Position numbers and translations under genes: made by a program. The notes beneath the pieces were generated by a model that worked only from the letters and a program-made list of their open reading frames with translations, ran no database searches and was not told the DNA's origin. Source: Echinicola salinicaeni (GTDB lineage Bacteria; Bacteroidota; Bacteroidia; Cytophagales; Cyclobacteriaceae). Taken from it: a stretch of 64,000 nt of DNA. Location of the stretch: the NCBI RefSeq assembly GCF_014280965.1, contig NZ_JACODZ010000003.1:124001-188000 (forward strand). The letters are read 5' to 3'. Position 1 is the first letter of the stretch. Every line of letters begins with the position of its first letter. Positions 37,937-46,134 of the stretch are shown here, piece by piece.

Positions 37937-38240
37937 GGCCTAAATTTGGTTTGATGCTTGTCTGTGCCAAAATCATACCGTTCGATGCTGGTTTTCATTT
38001 GATTAATCTTTAATACCTATTTGAATGTTCTGGCAAAGAATCATTTCATAGAAATTAAAATAGCTCAATTATGGGTAATTCCCAAAAGCACCATTGATTT
38101 GGATTTTAATTTAGGAGTGGGATTGTCGATAAATTTTTCGGCTAGGAATCAGTGGATTATATAAAATTTAAAAATGATAGATTATTTGGCTGAACTTATT
38201 TATATTCAATTTTGCTTTCTATCTAATAAACTTTCATCCT
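37937..38240. other. 304-base intergenic region
   Basis: AT-rich gap between the divergent M20D gene and the small CIGCGS protein. Apart from the promoter at 38185-38214, nothing was recognised. Confidence 0.4.
38185..38214 (+). promoter_or_regulatory. Promoter for the small CIGCGS protein
   Basis: TTTG (38185-38188), an 18-base spacer and CAATTTTG (38207-38214) match the -33/-7 pattern with one mismatch in the -7 element. Transcription would start near 38221, giving a 20-base leader to the ATG at 38241. Confidence 0.5.
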
Positions 38241-38417
38241 ATGAACGCAGAACAAAAAACAGCTCTTACCAACGAAATTGAAAAGTTAAAAGGATCATTG
38301 ACTGGTGACATGTTTAGTGACATGGAAATTCGTGATAAGATTCACAATCTGGAAATGCAATTAAATGGAACGAAACCTATGGATAGTCATTTTGATTGTA
38401 TTGGATGTGGAAGTTAA
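38241..38417 (+). CDS. Small cysteine-tailed protein, 58 residues
   Basis: The frame runs from ATG 38241 to TAA 38415-38417. The N-terminal half (LTNEIEKLKGSLTGDMFSDM then EIRDKIHNLEMQLN) is predicted to be a charged helix hairpin, and the C-terminus is FDCIGCGS, a CxxC pair at the very end. A promoter-like sequence lies upstream and a terminator directly downstream, so it is probably a monocistronic gene. The CxxC end suggests metal binding or a redox role; the function is unknown. Confidence 0.7.
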   Translation: MNAEQKTALTNEIEKLKGSLTGDMFSDMEIRDKIHNLEMQLNGTKPMDSHFDCIGCGS

Positions 38418-38445
38418 AAAATAAAATAAAACATAAGCTTTATTT

Positions 38446-38470
38446 AGGTCCGTTTCAGGACCTTTTTTTA
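38446..38470 (+). terminator. Rho-independent terminator
   Basis: AGGTCC (38446-38451) and GGACCT (38458-38463) form a short stem with a 6-base loop followed by TTTTTT. It separates the 58-residue gene from the regulator gene downstream. Confidence 0.75.
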
Positions 38471-38486
38471 TGTAATTATATTTTTT

Positions 38487-38510
38487 TTAGTTCTCTTTTT
38501 TATGAACTAA
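38487..38510. promoter_or_regulatory. Inverted repeat TTAGTTC-N10-GAACTAA, candidate operator
   Basis: A perfect 7-bp inverted repeat (38487-38493 and 38504-38510) with a 10-base spacer overlaps the expected -33 region of the regulator promoter. A related GTTC-N10-GAAC copy occurs in front of tolC (39043-39064). The spacing suits a dimeric winged-helix regulator such as the GbsR/MarR protein encoded directly downstream. Confidence 0.65.
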
Positions 38511-38522
38511 CAAAACCTTTTG

Positions 38523-38530
38523 TATATTTG
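38523..38530 (+). promoter_or_regulatory. -7 element of the regulator/efflux operon promoter
   Basis: TATATTTG matches TAnnTTTG exactly and lies 18 bases before the ATG at 38549. The region about 20 bases further upstream is occupied by the inverted repeat at 38487-38510 instead of a clear TTTG. Confidence 0.6.
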
Positions 38531-38548
38531 CAGCGTTTACTCCATTAA

Positions 38549-39025
38549 ATGTCAAGAAAAAATATGAAATTATCTGACAAAGAACAAGAAATAATCGAAC
38601 GAATTGGCGTTTTTTTTGAGAAAAAGGGACATCAGCCAATATTGGGGAGGATTATGGGTTTGCTATTGGTTTTAGATCGGGCTGAGGCCACTTTTGATGA
38701 GATTCGGGAGTATTTATCGGTTAGTAAAAGTGCGGTAAGCAATGCGCTTACGCTATTGCAGAGTCTTGACAGGGTGGAATACACGACCAAGCCAGGGGAG
38801 AGAAAAAGGTATTTTCGATTAAAGGTAAGGAACTGGAGAAAGGATATGCAAGATGATATGAATGGTATATTCAGGATCAGTGTTTTGTTGAAGGAAGTCA
38901 TGGAGGTGAGGTCCAATTCTAATTCTGAATTCAACCATTGTATCTCAGATTTTCAAAACTTTATCGAGTTTATGAAAGAAGAAATGCCAAAACTTATTGA
39001 AAAATATGATCGGCTTCACAGCTGA
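38549..39025 (+). CDS. GbsR/MarR family transcriptional regulator
   Basis: The 158-residue winged-helix protein fits the GbsR branch of the MarR superfamily. GQPILGRIMGLLLVL-like sequence (residues 30-46) leads into FDEIREYLSVSKSAVSNALTLL, the recognition helix region, and a wing containing TTKPGERKRYFRLK. A long C-terminal helical part follows. Its gene is directly upstream of a tolC-adaptor-RND operon (74-base gap), the usual setting for such repressors. The matching inverted repeats at 38487 and 39043 are candidate binding sites. The ligand is unknown. Confidence 0.88.
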   Translation: MSRKNMKLSDKEQEIIERIGVFFEKKGHQPILGRIMGLLLVLDRAEATFDEIREYLSVSKSAVSNALTLLQSLDRVEYTTKPGERKRYFRLKVRNWRKDMQDDMNGIFRISVLLKEVMEVRSNSNSEFNHCISDFQNFIEFMKEEMPKLIEKYDRLHS

Positions 39026-39042
39026 TATATTTTTTGTTTTAA

Positions 39043-39064
39043 TAGTTCTTTAAAAACAGAACAA
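39043..39064. promoter_or_regulatory. Second inverted repeat TAGTTC-N10-GAAC, candidate operator
   Basis: TAGTTC (39043-39048), 10 bases, then GAACAA (39059-39064) repeats the layout of the element at 38487-38510. It lies in the 74-base gap between the regulator and tolC genes. Confidence 0.55.
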
Positions 39065-39099
39065 AGTAATAAATAAGAAAATAACTATAATATAATAAA

Positions 39100-40467
39100 A
39101 TGAAGAAACAGTATTTGATTGGTTTTATAGCTGCTTTTTTAGTCTCAGGTAGCATATCCGCCCAGAGCAAATTTGAGGAGGGTGGCATATTCACGCTCAA
39201 GGAATGTATAGAGCTAGGCATAAAACATAATACCGAGGTAAAAAAGGCACAATTGGATGAAGAAGCTGCAGATTATCAGCGTAAGGAAATTACAGGGACT
39301 GGCTTACCGCAGATAGATGCTTATGGGCAGTATAATAATTTCTTGGATGTATATCCACAGGCGATTCCTGGTGGGGTCTTGAACCCGGAATCAGATCCGA
39401 ACGGTGTAGATGTGATCTCTTTTGGCGTGCCACAAAGCATGAAAGCAGGATTTAAATTAAATCAATTGGTATTCAGTCAATCCTATTTGGTTGGTCTAAA
39501 AGCAGCCAAAACTTCGGAAGAATTTTACAGGCTACTCACCAGGATGACTGAAGAGGACATTATCTATGACATCTCTTTGAACTATTATAATGTAATCGCC
39601 ACTCAGTTACAAATGACCAACCTGCAAGCTAACCATGATAAGCTAAAAAGGCTAGAGGAGATCATCAAGGCCCAATATGATAATGATTTGGCAAGAAAGG
39701 TGGACTATAATCGAGTGAAGGTCAATTTGACCACTTTGGAAACAGAGATGGACAATCTGGAAATCATCACGGAGCAAAGGACGAATTATCTTAAACTGAT
39801 AATGGGGATGCCAGTGGACCTGCCATTAGAATTGGCAGCATATAATTTCACCGATAATGAGTTGCCGTTACAGGCATTGCAAGCAGATGGGGACTTGAGT
39901 GAGCGTTATGATCTACAAGTTTTGGATAAACAATTGGAGCTACATTCTTTGAATATCAAAAATATCCAATCGGGTTATTACCCTACCTTATCTGCCTTTG
40001 CGGATGTGAATTATAATGCCTTCTCAAAGGAATTTGATTTTATCTCTGATAGTCATGTATGGTACAGGGGGGCATTGATAGGCTTGCAGCTCAATGTGCC
40101 AATTTTCGATGGTTTCCAAAAAAAGAACAAAATCGCCCAAGCAAAGGTGGAATCAGAAAAGGTCAAATATGATCAGTATATGGCGGAGCAATCTGCTCAG
40201 GCAGAATACCTCAATGCAGTTAAAAAACTTGGAAACAGCATCAAAAGCTTAAAAGCTCAAGAGTCCAATTTGGAGCTTTCAGAAACTGTATTTGATGAAA
40301 CGGCACAATTGTATAGAGAGGGGCTTTCTCCATTGACAGATTTGCTAGATGCAGAAACTTCTCTCAGAGAAGCCAGATCCACTTATTATCAACAAATCAT
40401 CAATGTAAAGACCGCAGAAGCTGATTTATATAAATCAAAAGGACAGATCGAAAAGATCATTAAATAA
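39100..40467 (+). CDS. TolC family outer-membrane efflux channel
   Basis: The 455-residue protein has a signal peptide (LIGFIAAFLVSGSISAQ) and two outer-membrane-efflux repeats. The opening FTLKECIELGIKHNTEVKKA is typical, and long heptad-rich helical segments lie at about 155-215 and 345-400, which form the periplasmic tunnel. It acts with the adaptor and pump encoded next as the exit duct. The adaptor gene follows after 51 bases. Confidence 0.94.
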   Translation: MKKQYLIGFIAAFLVSGSISAQSKFEEGGIFTLKECIELGIKHNTEVKKAQLDEEAADYQRKEITGTGLPQIDAYGQYNNFLDVYPQAIPGGVLNPESDPNGVDVISFGVPQSMKAGFKLNQLVFSQSYLVGLKAAKTSEEFYRLLTRMTEEDIIYDISLNYYNVIATQLQMTNLQANHDKLKRLEEIIKAQYDNDLARKVDYNRVKVNLTTLETEMDNLEIITEQRTNYLKLIMGMPVDLPLELAAYNFTDNELPLQALQADGDLSERYDLQVLDKQLELHSLNIKNIQSGYYPTLSAFADVNYNAFSKEFDFISDSHVWYRGALIGLQLNVPIFDGFQKKNKIAQAKVESEKVKYDQYMAEQSAQAEYLNAVKKLGNSIKSLKAQESNLELSETVFDETAQLYREGLSPLTDLLDAETSLREARSTYYQQIINVKTAEADLYKSKGQIEKIIK

Positions 40468-40518
40468 TCTATCTCAGAACACAATGGAGGTAATCCTCCA
40501 ATTATATCAACTATAGTC

Positions 40519-41565
40519 ATGAAAAAACTTATAACACCATTAGTATTAGTCGTTATTGCTGCCTCGATTGGCTTTACACTTTTCAAAAACAAGCAAGAAA
40601 TGGAAGTAAAGGCTGAGGAAGCTATGAAAACGAGTGAATCTATTCCTGTAAGGACCACTAAGATTAAAAGTGAGCCACACGAAATTTCTTTTTCATCCAA
40701 TGGGATTTTTGAGCCTAGTCAGGAGCTTTCTTTAAAATCCGAAGCCAATGGAAAGGTGGTTAAGATTTATAAGAAAAAGGGTGCATATGTAAAGAGGGGA
40801 GACATTATTGCCAAATTGGATGATGAGTTCATTCAGCAGGAATTGGCTATTGCTGAAATTAAACTTCAACAGAATAAAAAAGATTTGGCTCGATATGAGA
40901 ATTTGGCAGGGACTGAAGCTATTACAGAAAAGCAGTTGGAGGAAATCCGCAATGCCACCAAAATGGCTGAATCCGATGTGATCATTAAAAAGAAGCGATT
41001 GGCCAATACAGTGATCAAGGCTCCCATTTCAGGATATATTAATGAAGATTATATAGAGATCGGGACCCTGATGAGTCCCGGGATGAATGTAGCCGATATA
41101 GTAAATATCAGACCTTTAAAACTAAATGTCAATGTGTCCGAATTGGAGATTGCCCGTATTAATACCGGTGATACTGTGGACGTAAAAGTAGGTGTATTAC
41201 CTGAAAAAGATTTAAAGGGTAAGGTTTCATTTACCAGTAAAAAGGGAGATGCATCCTTGCGGTATGAGGTTGAAATTGAGCTGGAGGAAGGTTCTGAACA
41301 GATCAAGCCAGGAATGTTTGCCTATGCTTCTTTCCAGTACCCTGCTGAGGAGGCTATGTTGATAGATAGAAAATCCTTAGTAGGTGGGGTGAAGAATCCT
41401 GAGGTTTTTGTGGTGGAAAACGGCAAGGCAAAACTTAAAAAAGTAAAGTTGGCACAAGTAGGAGAAAACAAGTTGGTTGTGCTAGAGGGGTTGAAAGAAG
41501 GAGAGAAATTGGTGACTTCAGGATTGATCAATTTACGTGACGGAATTCCTGTGACAGAACTATAA
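40519..41565 (+). CDS. RND efflux periplasmic adaptor (membrane fusion protein)
   Basis: The 348-residue adaptor has an N-terminal membrane segment (KKLITPLVLVVIAASIGFTL), a lipoyl-like domain (LKSEANGKVVKIYKKKGAYV then RGDIIAKLDD), a short coiled-coil hairpin (about 110-155), and the second lipoyl half (VIKAPISGYINEDYIEIGT). A beta-barrel and a membrane-proximal domain (LEGLKEGEKLVTSGLINLRDG) follow. It links the pump to TolC. No lipobox is seen, so a membrane helix anchors it. Confidence 0.94.
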   Translation: MKKLITPLVLVVIAASIGFTLFKNKQEMEVKAEEAMKTSESIPVRTTKIKSEPHEISFSSNGIFEPSQELSLKSEANGKVVKIYKKKGAYVKRGDIIAKLDDEFIQQELAIAEIKLQQNKKDLARYENLAGTEAITEKQLEEIRNATKMAESDVIIKKKRLANTVIKAPISGYINEDYIEIGTLMSPGMNVADIVNIRPLKLNVNVSELEIARINTGDTVDVKVGVLPEKDLKGKVSFTSKKGDASLRYEVEIELEEGSEQIKPGMFAYASFQYPAEEAMLIDRKSLVGGVKNPEVFVVENGKAKLKKVKLAQVGENKLVVLEGLKEGEKLVTSGLINLRDGIPVTEL

Positions 41566-41584
41566 GTTAAAAAAAATCAAGGAA

Positions 41585-44500
41585 ATGCAAATAACGAAAG
41601 TATCCATAAAACGGTCCACCATTGTAGTGGTACTGTTCACTATTTTGACTTTGTTAGGACTATTTTCCTACAGTCAAATGTCCTATGAACTTTTGCCGAA
41701 GTTCTCATCTAATGTGGTAACGGTTTCTACGCTTTATCCTGGAGCGGCACCTTCAGAGGTGGAAAATTCCGTGACCAGAAAATTGGAGGATGCTTTGGCG
41801 TCTTTAGAGGGGATTGATGTAATGAAATCTACTTCTTTGGAGAGTTTTTCCATCATTACCATTGAGCTGGATGATGATGTGGATGTAGATATCATTCTTC
41901 AGGATGCCCAAAGAAAAATTGATGCGGTATTAGGCGATCTTCCAGATGATGCGGATCCTCCCTCGCTGGGGAAATTCAGTTTGGATGATATGCCTATTAT
42001 GCAAATGGGAGCCTATTCTTCCCTGAGTTCGACGGAGTTTTATGATCTGATGGACCAGAGAATCCAGCCTACATTGTCGCAAATTGATGGTGTGGCACAA
42101 GTTAACCTTTTGGGAGGTACAGAAAGAGAGATTAAGGTCAATTTGGATTTGAATAAAATGGAGACCTATGGGATTTCCCCTTTACAGGTTAATCAGGCCA
42201 TCGCACAAGCCAACCTTGATTTCCCAACAGGAAAATTGAAAAGTGAGGCTGAGCAAATCCTGATTCGATTGGCCGGGAAATTTCAGTCGGTTACTGAAAT
42301 TGGTGATTTGATAGTCAGTTATACAGATGGATCACCAGTAAAAATCAAAGATATCGCAGAGGTAGTAGATTCTCAGAAGGATGATGAGGTCCTTAGTAGA
42401 CTAAACGGAAATACAGCCATTGGTTTAAGTATACAAAAACAGTCAGATGCCAATGCCGTGGATGTGGCAGAAAAAGTAAATAATGCTTTGGCGCAACTGG
42501 AAACTACTTACCAATCACAGGATTTGAAATTTGAGATTTCCCAGGATTCGTCAGAGTTTACCCTAGAGGCGGCTAATGCTGTTATTCATGATTTGATCAT
42601 TGCGGTGGTCTTGGTAGCTGTAATCATGCTATTGTTCTTACATAGTTTCAGAAACGCAATTATTGTAATGATTGCAGTACCGGCTTCCATCATAGCTACG
42701 TTTACGGTGATGTATATGGCTGGATTTACATTGAATTTGATGAGTTTATTGGCCTTATCACTAGTAGTGGGGATTTTGGTGGATGATGCTATTGTGGTTA
42801 TTGAGAATATTTATCGTCATATGGAAAAAGGAAAATCGGCGATTCAGGCTTCCTATGATGGTATTCGGGAGATTGGAGGTACTGTTACTTCTATCACTTT
42901 AGTAATTGTAGTGGTGTTTGTGCCTCTTTCTTTGACTGGGGGCATGATTTCAGGGATTCTTACCCAATTCAGTATTACGGTGGCCGTGGCAACGCTAATG
43001 AGTTTATTGGTAGCATTTACCTTGATTCCGCTACTGACCTCTAGATTTTCCAAATTGGAACATATCAACCCCAAAAGTATTTTTGGGAGGATTGTAAATG
43101 GATTTGAAAAAATGCTGGATGGAGTGATTGCTTGGTTGACAGGAATTCTGAAATGGTCATTTAACCACAAGATCATCACCTTGGCTGTCACTTTTGTACT
43201 GTTTATCTCGTCGTTTTTATTGGTAAGCAAAGGTTTTATAGGAAGTGAGTTTGTGAGTGAAGGTGATAAGGGAGAATTCATCATGCGACTGGAATTACCC
43301 AAATCCGCTACTTTAGAGGAGACCAATTTTACTACAAGAGAGGTAGAGAATTTTATAATGAAATACCCTGAGGTCACTGATGTATTTACTACTGTGGGCC
43401 AGACTACGGGGATGACAGGAAATCAGGCAACACCTTATGCTGCTGAAATTACTGTAAAAATGGTGGAGCCAAAGCTCAGAGCCATGACAGCTCCTGAATT
43501 TTCCAAGGAAATGGAAATTGCTTTAGAGGAGAATATTGTAGGAGCAGAATTTACAGCTGTGCCTATTAGTATTACCGGTACGGCGAACGATGCACCTATT
43601 CAGGTGGTTGTTTCAGGTCCAGACTTGGAGGTGTTGAAGGAATTTTCAGATCAGGTCATGGCTAAGGTGCAAGAAGTGCCTGGAACAAGAAAAATTGAAA
43701 CTTCCATGGAAGATGGGAATCCAGAAATTCGTGTAGAGGTGGACAGGGCTAAAATGGCAGATTTGGGATTGGATATGGCCATGGTGGGTGGAACTATGCA
43801 GGTAGCCTTTAATGGAAATACTGACACCAAATTCAGAGATGGGGATTATGAATATGATATCAATATCCGTATGGACGAATTTGATAGGAAATCCGTTTCT
43901 GATATAGAAAACTTGGCATTTGTAAATAATCGCGGGCAGTCAATTCTATTAAAACAATTTGCAAAGGCTATTCCTTCAGAAGGACCTAGCAAACTGCAGA
44001 GGCAAGATAGGATCAGCTCTGTCACCATTCAGTCACAAGTATCAGGTAGACCTACCGGTACGGTTGGTACTGAAGTCAAGGAATTGGTAAGTCAGATGGA
44101 GTTACCAAAAGAAGTATCTGTCTCTTTTGATGGAGACCTTAAAAGGCAAGAGGATGGATTTGGAAGTTTGGGGATTGCCTTATTGGCATCTATACTACTG
44201 ATTTATTTGATTATGGTAGCGCTTTACGATAATTATATATATCCATTTGTCGTTATGTTCTCTTTGCCTCTGGCCATCATAGGGGCATTGTTGGCTTTGG
44301 CATTGTCGGGTTCTTCATTGAGTATTTTCAGTATTCTTGGGCTGATTATGCTGATGGGCTTGGTGGCGAAAAACGCGATTATGTTGGTGGACTTTACCAA
44401 CCAGTTGAAAGATGCGGGTATGGAGGTGAAGGAAGCTTTGTTCAAGGCCGTTGAGATTCGTTTTCGACCGATTCTAATGACCACATTGGCGATGGTGTTC

Positions 44501-44740
44501 GGGATGTTGCCGATCGCCTTGGCTGCTGGGGCAGGTGCTGAGTGGAAAAATGGTTTGGCTTGGGCACTGATAGGAGGATTGATTTCTTCCATGTTCCTTA
44601 CGATGGTCGTTGTTCCGGTGATCTACTACATCTTTGATAGCATCATGGAGAGGTTTGGTAAAGATAAGAAGAAAGAAATCCACATTGAAGAGACTGAACT
44701 CGATGAATCGGAATCAGAGGTGGCTGAATATGTTTATTAA
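41585..44740 (+). CDS. RND efflux pump permease (AcrB-like HAE1 family)
   Basis: The 1051-residue inner-membrane pump has the family's duplicated layout: helix 1 (STIVVVLFTILTLLGLFSY), two large periplasmic loops, and clusters of helices in the two halves. The proton-relay acids are in ILVDDAIVVIENIYRH, Asp400-Asp401 by counting. GLIMLMGLVAKNAIMLVDF is the matching motif of the second half. It probably exports drugs or amphipathic metabolites using the proton gradient. The C-terminal tail is acidic (EETELDESESEVAEY). The substrate is unknown. Confidence 0.95.
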   Translation: MQITKVSIKRSTIVVVLFTILTLLGLFSYSQMSYELLPKFSSNVVTVSTLYPGAAPSEVENSVTRKLEDALASLEGIDVMKSTSLESFSIITIELDDDVDVDIILQDAQRKIDAVLGDLPDDADPPSLGKFSLDDMPIMQMGAYSSLSSTEFYDLMDQRIQPTLSQIDGVAQVNLLGGTEREIKVNLDLNKMETYGISPLQVNQAIAQANLDFPTGKLKSEAEQILIRLAGKFQSVTEIGDLIVSYTDGSPVKIKDIAEVVDSQKDDEVLSRLNGNTAIGLSIQKQSDANAVDVAEKVNNALAQLETTYQSQDLKFEISQDSSEFTLEAANAVIHDLIIAVVLVAVIMLLFLHSFRNAIIVMIAVPASIIATFTVMYMAGFTLNLMSLLALSLVVGILVDDAIVVIENIYRHMEKGKSAIQASYDGIREIGGTVTSITLVIVVVFVPLSLTGGMISGILTQFSITVAVATLMSLLVAFTLIPLLTSRFSKLEHINPKSIFGRIVNGFEKMLDGVIAWLTGILKWSFNHKIITLAVTFVLFISSFLLVSKGFIGSEFVSEGDKGEFIMRLELPKSATLEETNFTTREVENFIMKYPEVTDVFTTVGQTTGMTGNQATPYAAEITVKMVEPKLRAMTAPEFSKEMEIALEENIVGAEFTAVPISITGTANDAPIQVVVSGPDLEVLKEFSDQVMAKVQEVPGTRKIETSMEDGNPEIRVEVDRAKMADLGLDMAMVGGTMQVAFNGNTDTKFRDGDYEYDINIRMDEFDRKSVSDIENLAFVNNRGQSILLKQFAKAIPSEGPSKLQRQDRISSVTIQSQVSGRPTGTVGTEVKELVSQMELPKEVSVSFDGDLKRQEDGFGSLGIALLASILLIYLIMVALYDNYIYPFVVMFSLPLAIIGALLALALSGSSLSIFSILGLIMLMGLVAKNAIMLVDFTNQLKDAGMEVKEALFKAVEIRFRPILMTTLAMVFGMLPIALAAGAGAEWKNGLAWALIGGLISSMFLTMVVVPVIYYIFDSIMERFGKDKKKEIHIEETELDESESEVAEYVY

Positions 44741-44888
44741 TTGTGTGTGAATGGGTATGTGCGGAATTTGAACTGTATAAGTTATTTGTTGACAGTAAAG
44801 ACAGGTCAATTTTCCGTGCAGCCCTTTTTCTTACTAAGGGTAAGGATACATTAAGGTGTCTTCTTATTGAATTGATTTAGAAACTATT

Positions 44889-44911
44889 GAGACAAAAACG
44901 GTTATTGTCTC
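44889..44911 (+). repeat. Inverted repeat in the leader of the carrier-like gene
   Basis: GAGACAA (44889-44895) and TTGTCTC (44905-44911) form a perfect 7-bp stem with a 9-base loop, 21 bases before the ATG at 44932. There is no T run, so an operator or mRNA structure is more likely than a terminator. Confidence 0.4.
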
Positions 44912-44931
44912 GTCCTAAAAAATAAAAAGCT

Positions 44932-45177
44932 ATGAAAACCAATAATTATTCCAAGCTTAAAACCATCATTCAGGTAATGGGAAAATATGGGATAGCTCCT
45001 ATATCCAAACAAAAGCAATCCTATTTTATGGAAGATATGGGGTTTGACAGGGTGTTTTTAGATGGTCTTATCTATGATGTAGAAGATGCCTTAAAGGTAG
45101 AGTTGCAGGAAGAGGAGGCTCAGTCTTTTAGAAGCCCGGCTGAATTAATTGAACATATGCTTCAGTATCAAAATTAA
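44932..45177 (+). CDS. Acyl-carrier-protein-like small protein lacking the phosphopantetheine serine
   Basis: The 81-residue protein resembles acyl carrier proteins in size, charge and helix order: helix 1 (YSKLKTIIQVMGKYG), the motif region FMEDMGFDRVFLDGLIYDV, and a last helix RSPAELIEHMLQ. In real ACPs the middle motif reads about D-L-G-A-D-S-L, with Ser carrying phosphopantetheine. Here the aligned site reads D39-R40-V41, so the Ser is replaced and acyl loading should not occur. The helix 2 pattern of acidic and hydrophobic residues is retained, so the protein may still bind an ACP partner. It lies 191 bases after the RND gene. The role is unknown. Confidence 0.7.
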   Translation: MKTNNYSKLKTIIQVMGKYGIAPISKQKQSYFMEDMGFDRVFLDGLIYDVEDALKVELQEEEAQSFRSPAELIEHMLQYQN

Positions 45178-45984
45178 TAATTTCAAACAGTATTTAATAG
45201 ACTGATTTTTTAGTCCGATACCGGGTGCAGCCAATTTGGTAGAATATTAATGGGTTTGCCTTGGATAGAATATTGACCTTTGGGATGATTATTTTTTCCA
45301 AAGGCAAATCTTTTCCATTAATTACTTTTTACTTGTTAAGATTTTTCACTTCCCATATTGATATTTTGCTTCAGCTCAAAATGGAGTTTAATTATCTGTG
45401 AAAACAGCTGTAACTTATTTTTCGGAGATTTACCTTGCGGGAAGACTGTTTTGGATGAATAGAACCTTATTTCTCGTGGTTTAAGTGAGTTTTATTGAAA
45501 CAAAATTTACTGTTCCGAGCCTAGTGCTCTCTTTGTGGATATTATAAATAGCTTTATTTGTCTTTTTACTGGAGCCATTATTGTTTCCTTGGCTTATACT
45601 TTGATTATAGAATAGATAGAGGAAGATCAACCTAAGATCGAATAATATTAAATTTCCTTGTAGTATTTGAATTAAGGATCAAAAGCGTTTGAAAAAGCTT
45701 TTGGCAAATTACGGAAGGAAAAGGAAATAATGGATTAACCGCTCATGCTTTTGGTAATTGGATACCTTTATTATGTTTGAAGAATATAACTTTAATCTTT
45801 TTAATATGAGTGTTTTATGTTTTTTTAGAGGAGCTCAGAATAACGAATATTTAGTAATTATATGTGTTTTTGTTTTGTGAAATAACCAGTATAATTAAGC
45901 TTGCCAATCTTTAAAGGACTTATGTTAAATTTTATTTTGAGGAACCGGAAGATTAATAAAATTTTTTATAAAAAAGGTTTTTTG

Positions 45985-45992
45985 TATTTTTG
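45985..45992 (+). promoter_or_regulatory. -7 element upstream of betB
   Basis: TATTTTTG matches TAnnTTTG exactly. The transcript would begin around 45999, at the start of the palindrome, with a leader of about 135 bases to the ATG at 46135. Confidence 0.45.
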
Positions 45993-46001
45993 ATTAATTT
46001 T

Positions 46002-46019
46002 ATTGAATGTTCAGTCAAT
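46002..46019. promoter_or_regulatory. TetR/BetI-like imperfect palindrome
   Basis: ATTGAATGTTCAGTCAAT is a near-symmetric sequence (TTGA.TG..CA.TCAA) just after the predicted -7 element. BetI repressors of choline genes are known to bind palindromes of similar TTGAAcGTTCAA type. No betI gene lies in the window, so this is a guess based on position and pattern. Confidence 0.4.
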
Positions 46020-46134
46020 AATTGAACTCAATCTAATGTTCATAGTTAGTCATTTTATTTTGGCGCATTAAATATTTGGCCAGATGAGCTTTGACGGCTT
46101 AATTTATTAGTTGATAACTATTTCAAGAAAGAAA

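Larger units (their letters stand above)
45178..46134. other. 957-base intergenic region before betB
   Basis: The gap holds no convincing gene. A stem-loop with one bulged base (TTTGCCTTGGA at 45255-45265 and TCCAAAGGCAAA at 45297-45308) lies about 80 bases after the carrier-like gene and may end its transcript. Near 45530-45620 a short frame without a good start codon would encode a membrane-like peptide; it is not supported. At its 3' end are the -7 element (45985) and the palindrome (46002) for betB. Confidence 0.45.

Noticed and set aside
42853-43377. A 174-codon open frame opposite the RND pump gene
   Set aside because: It overlaps a conserved part of the pump, and the translation has no domain features.
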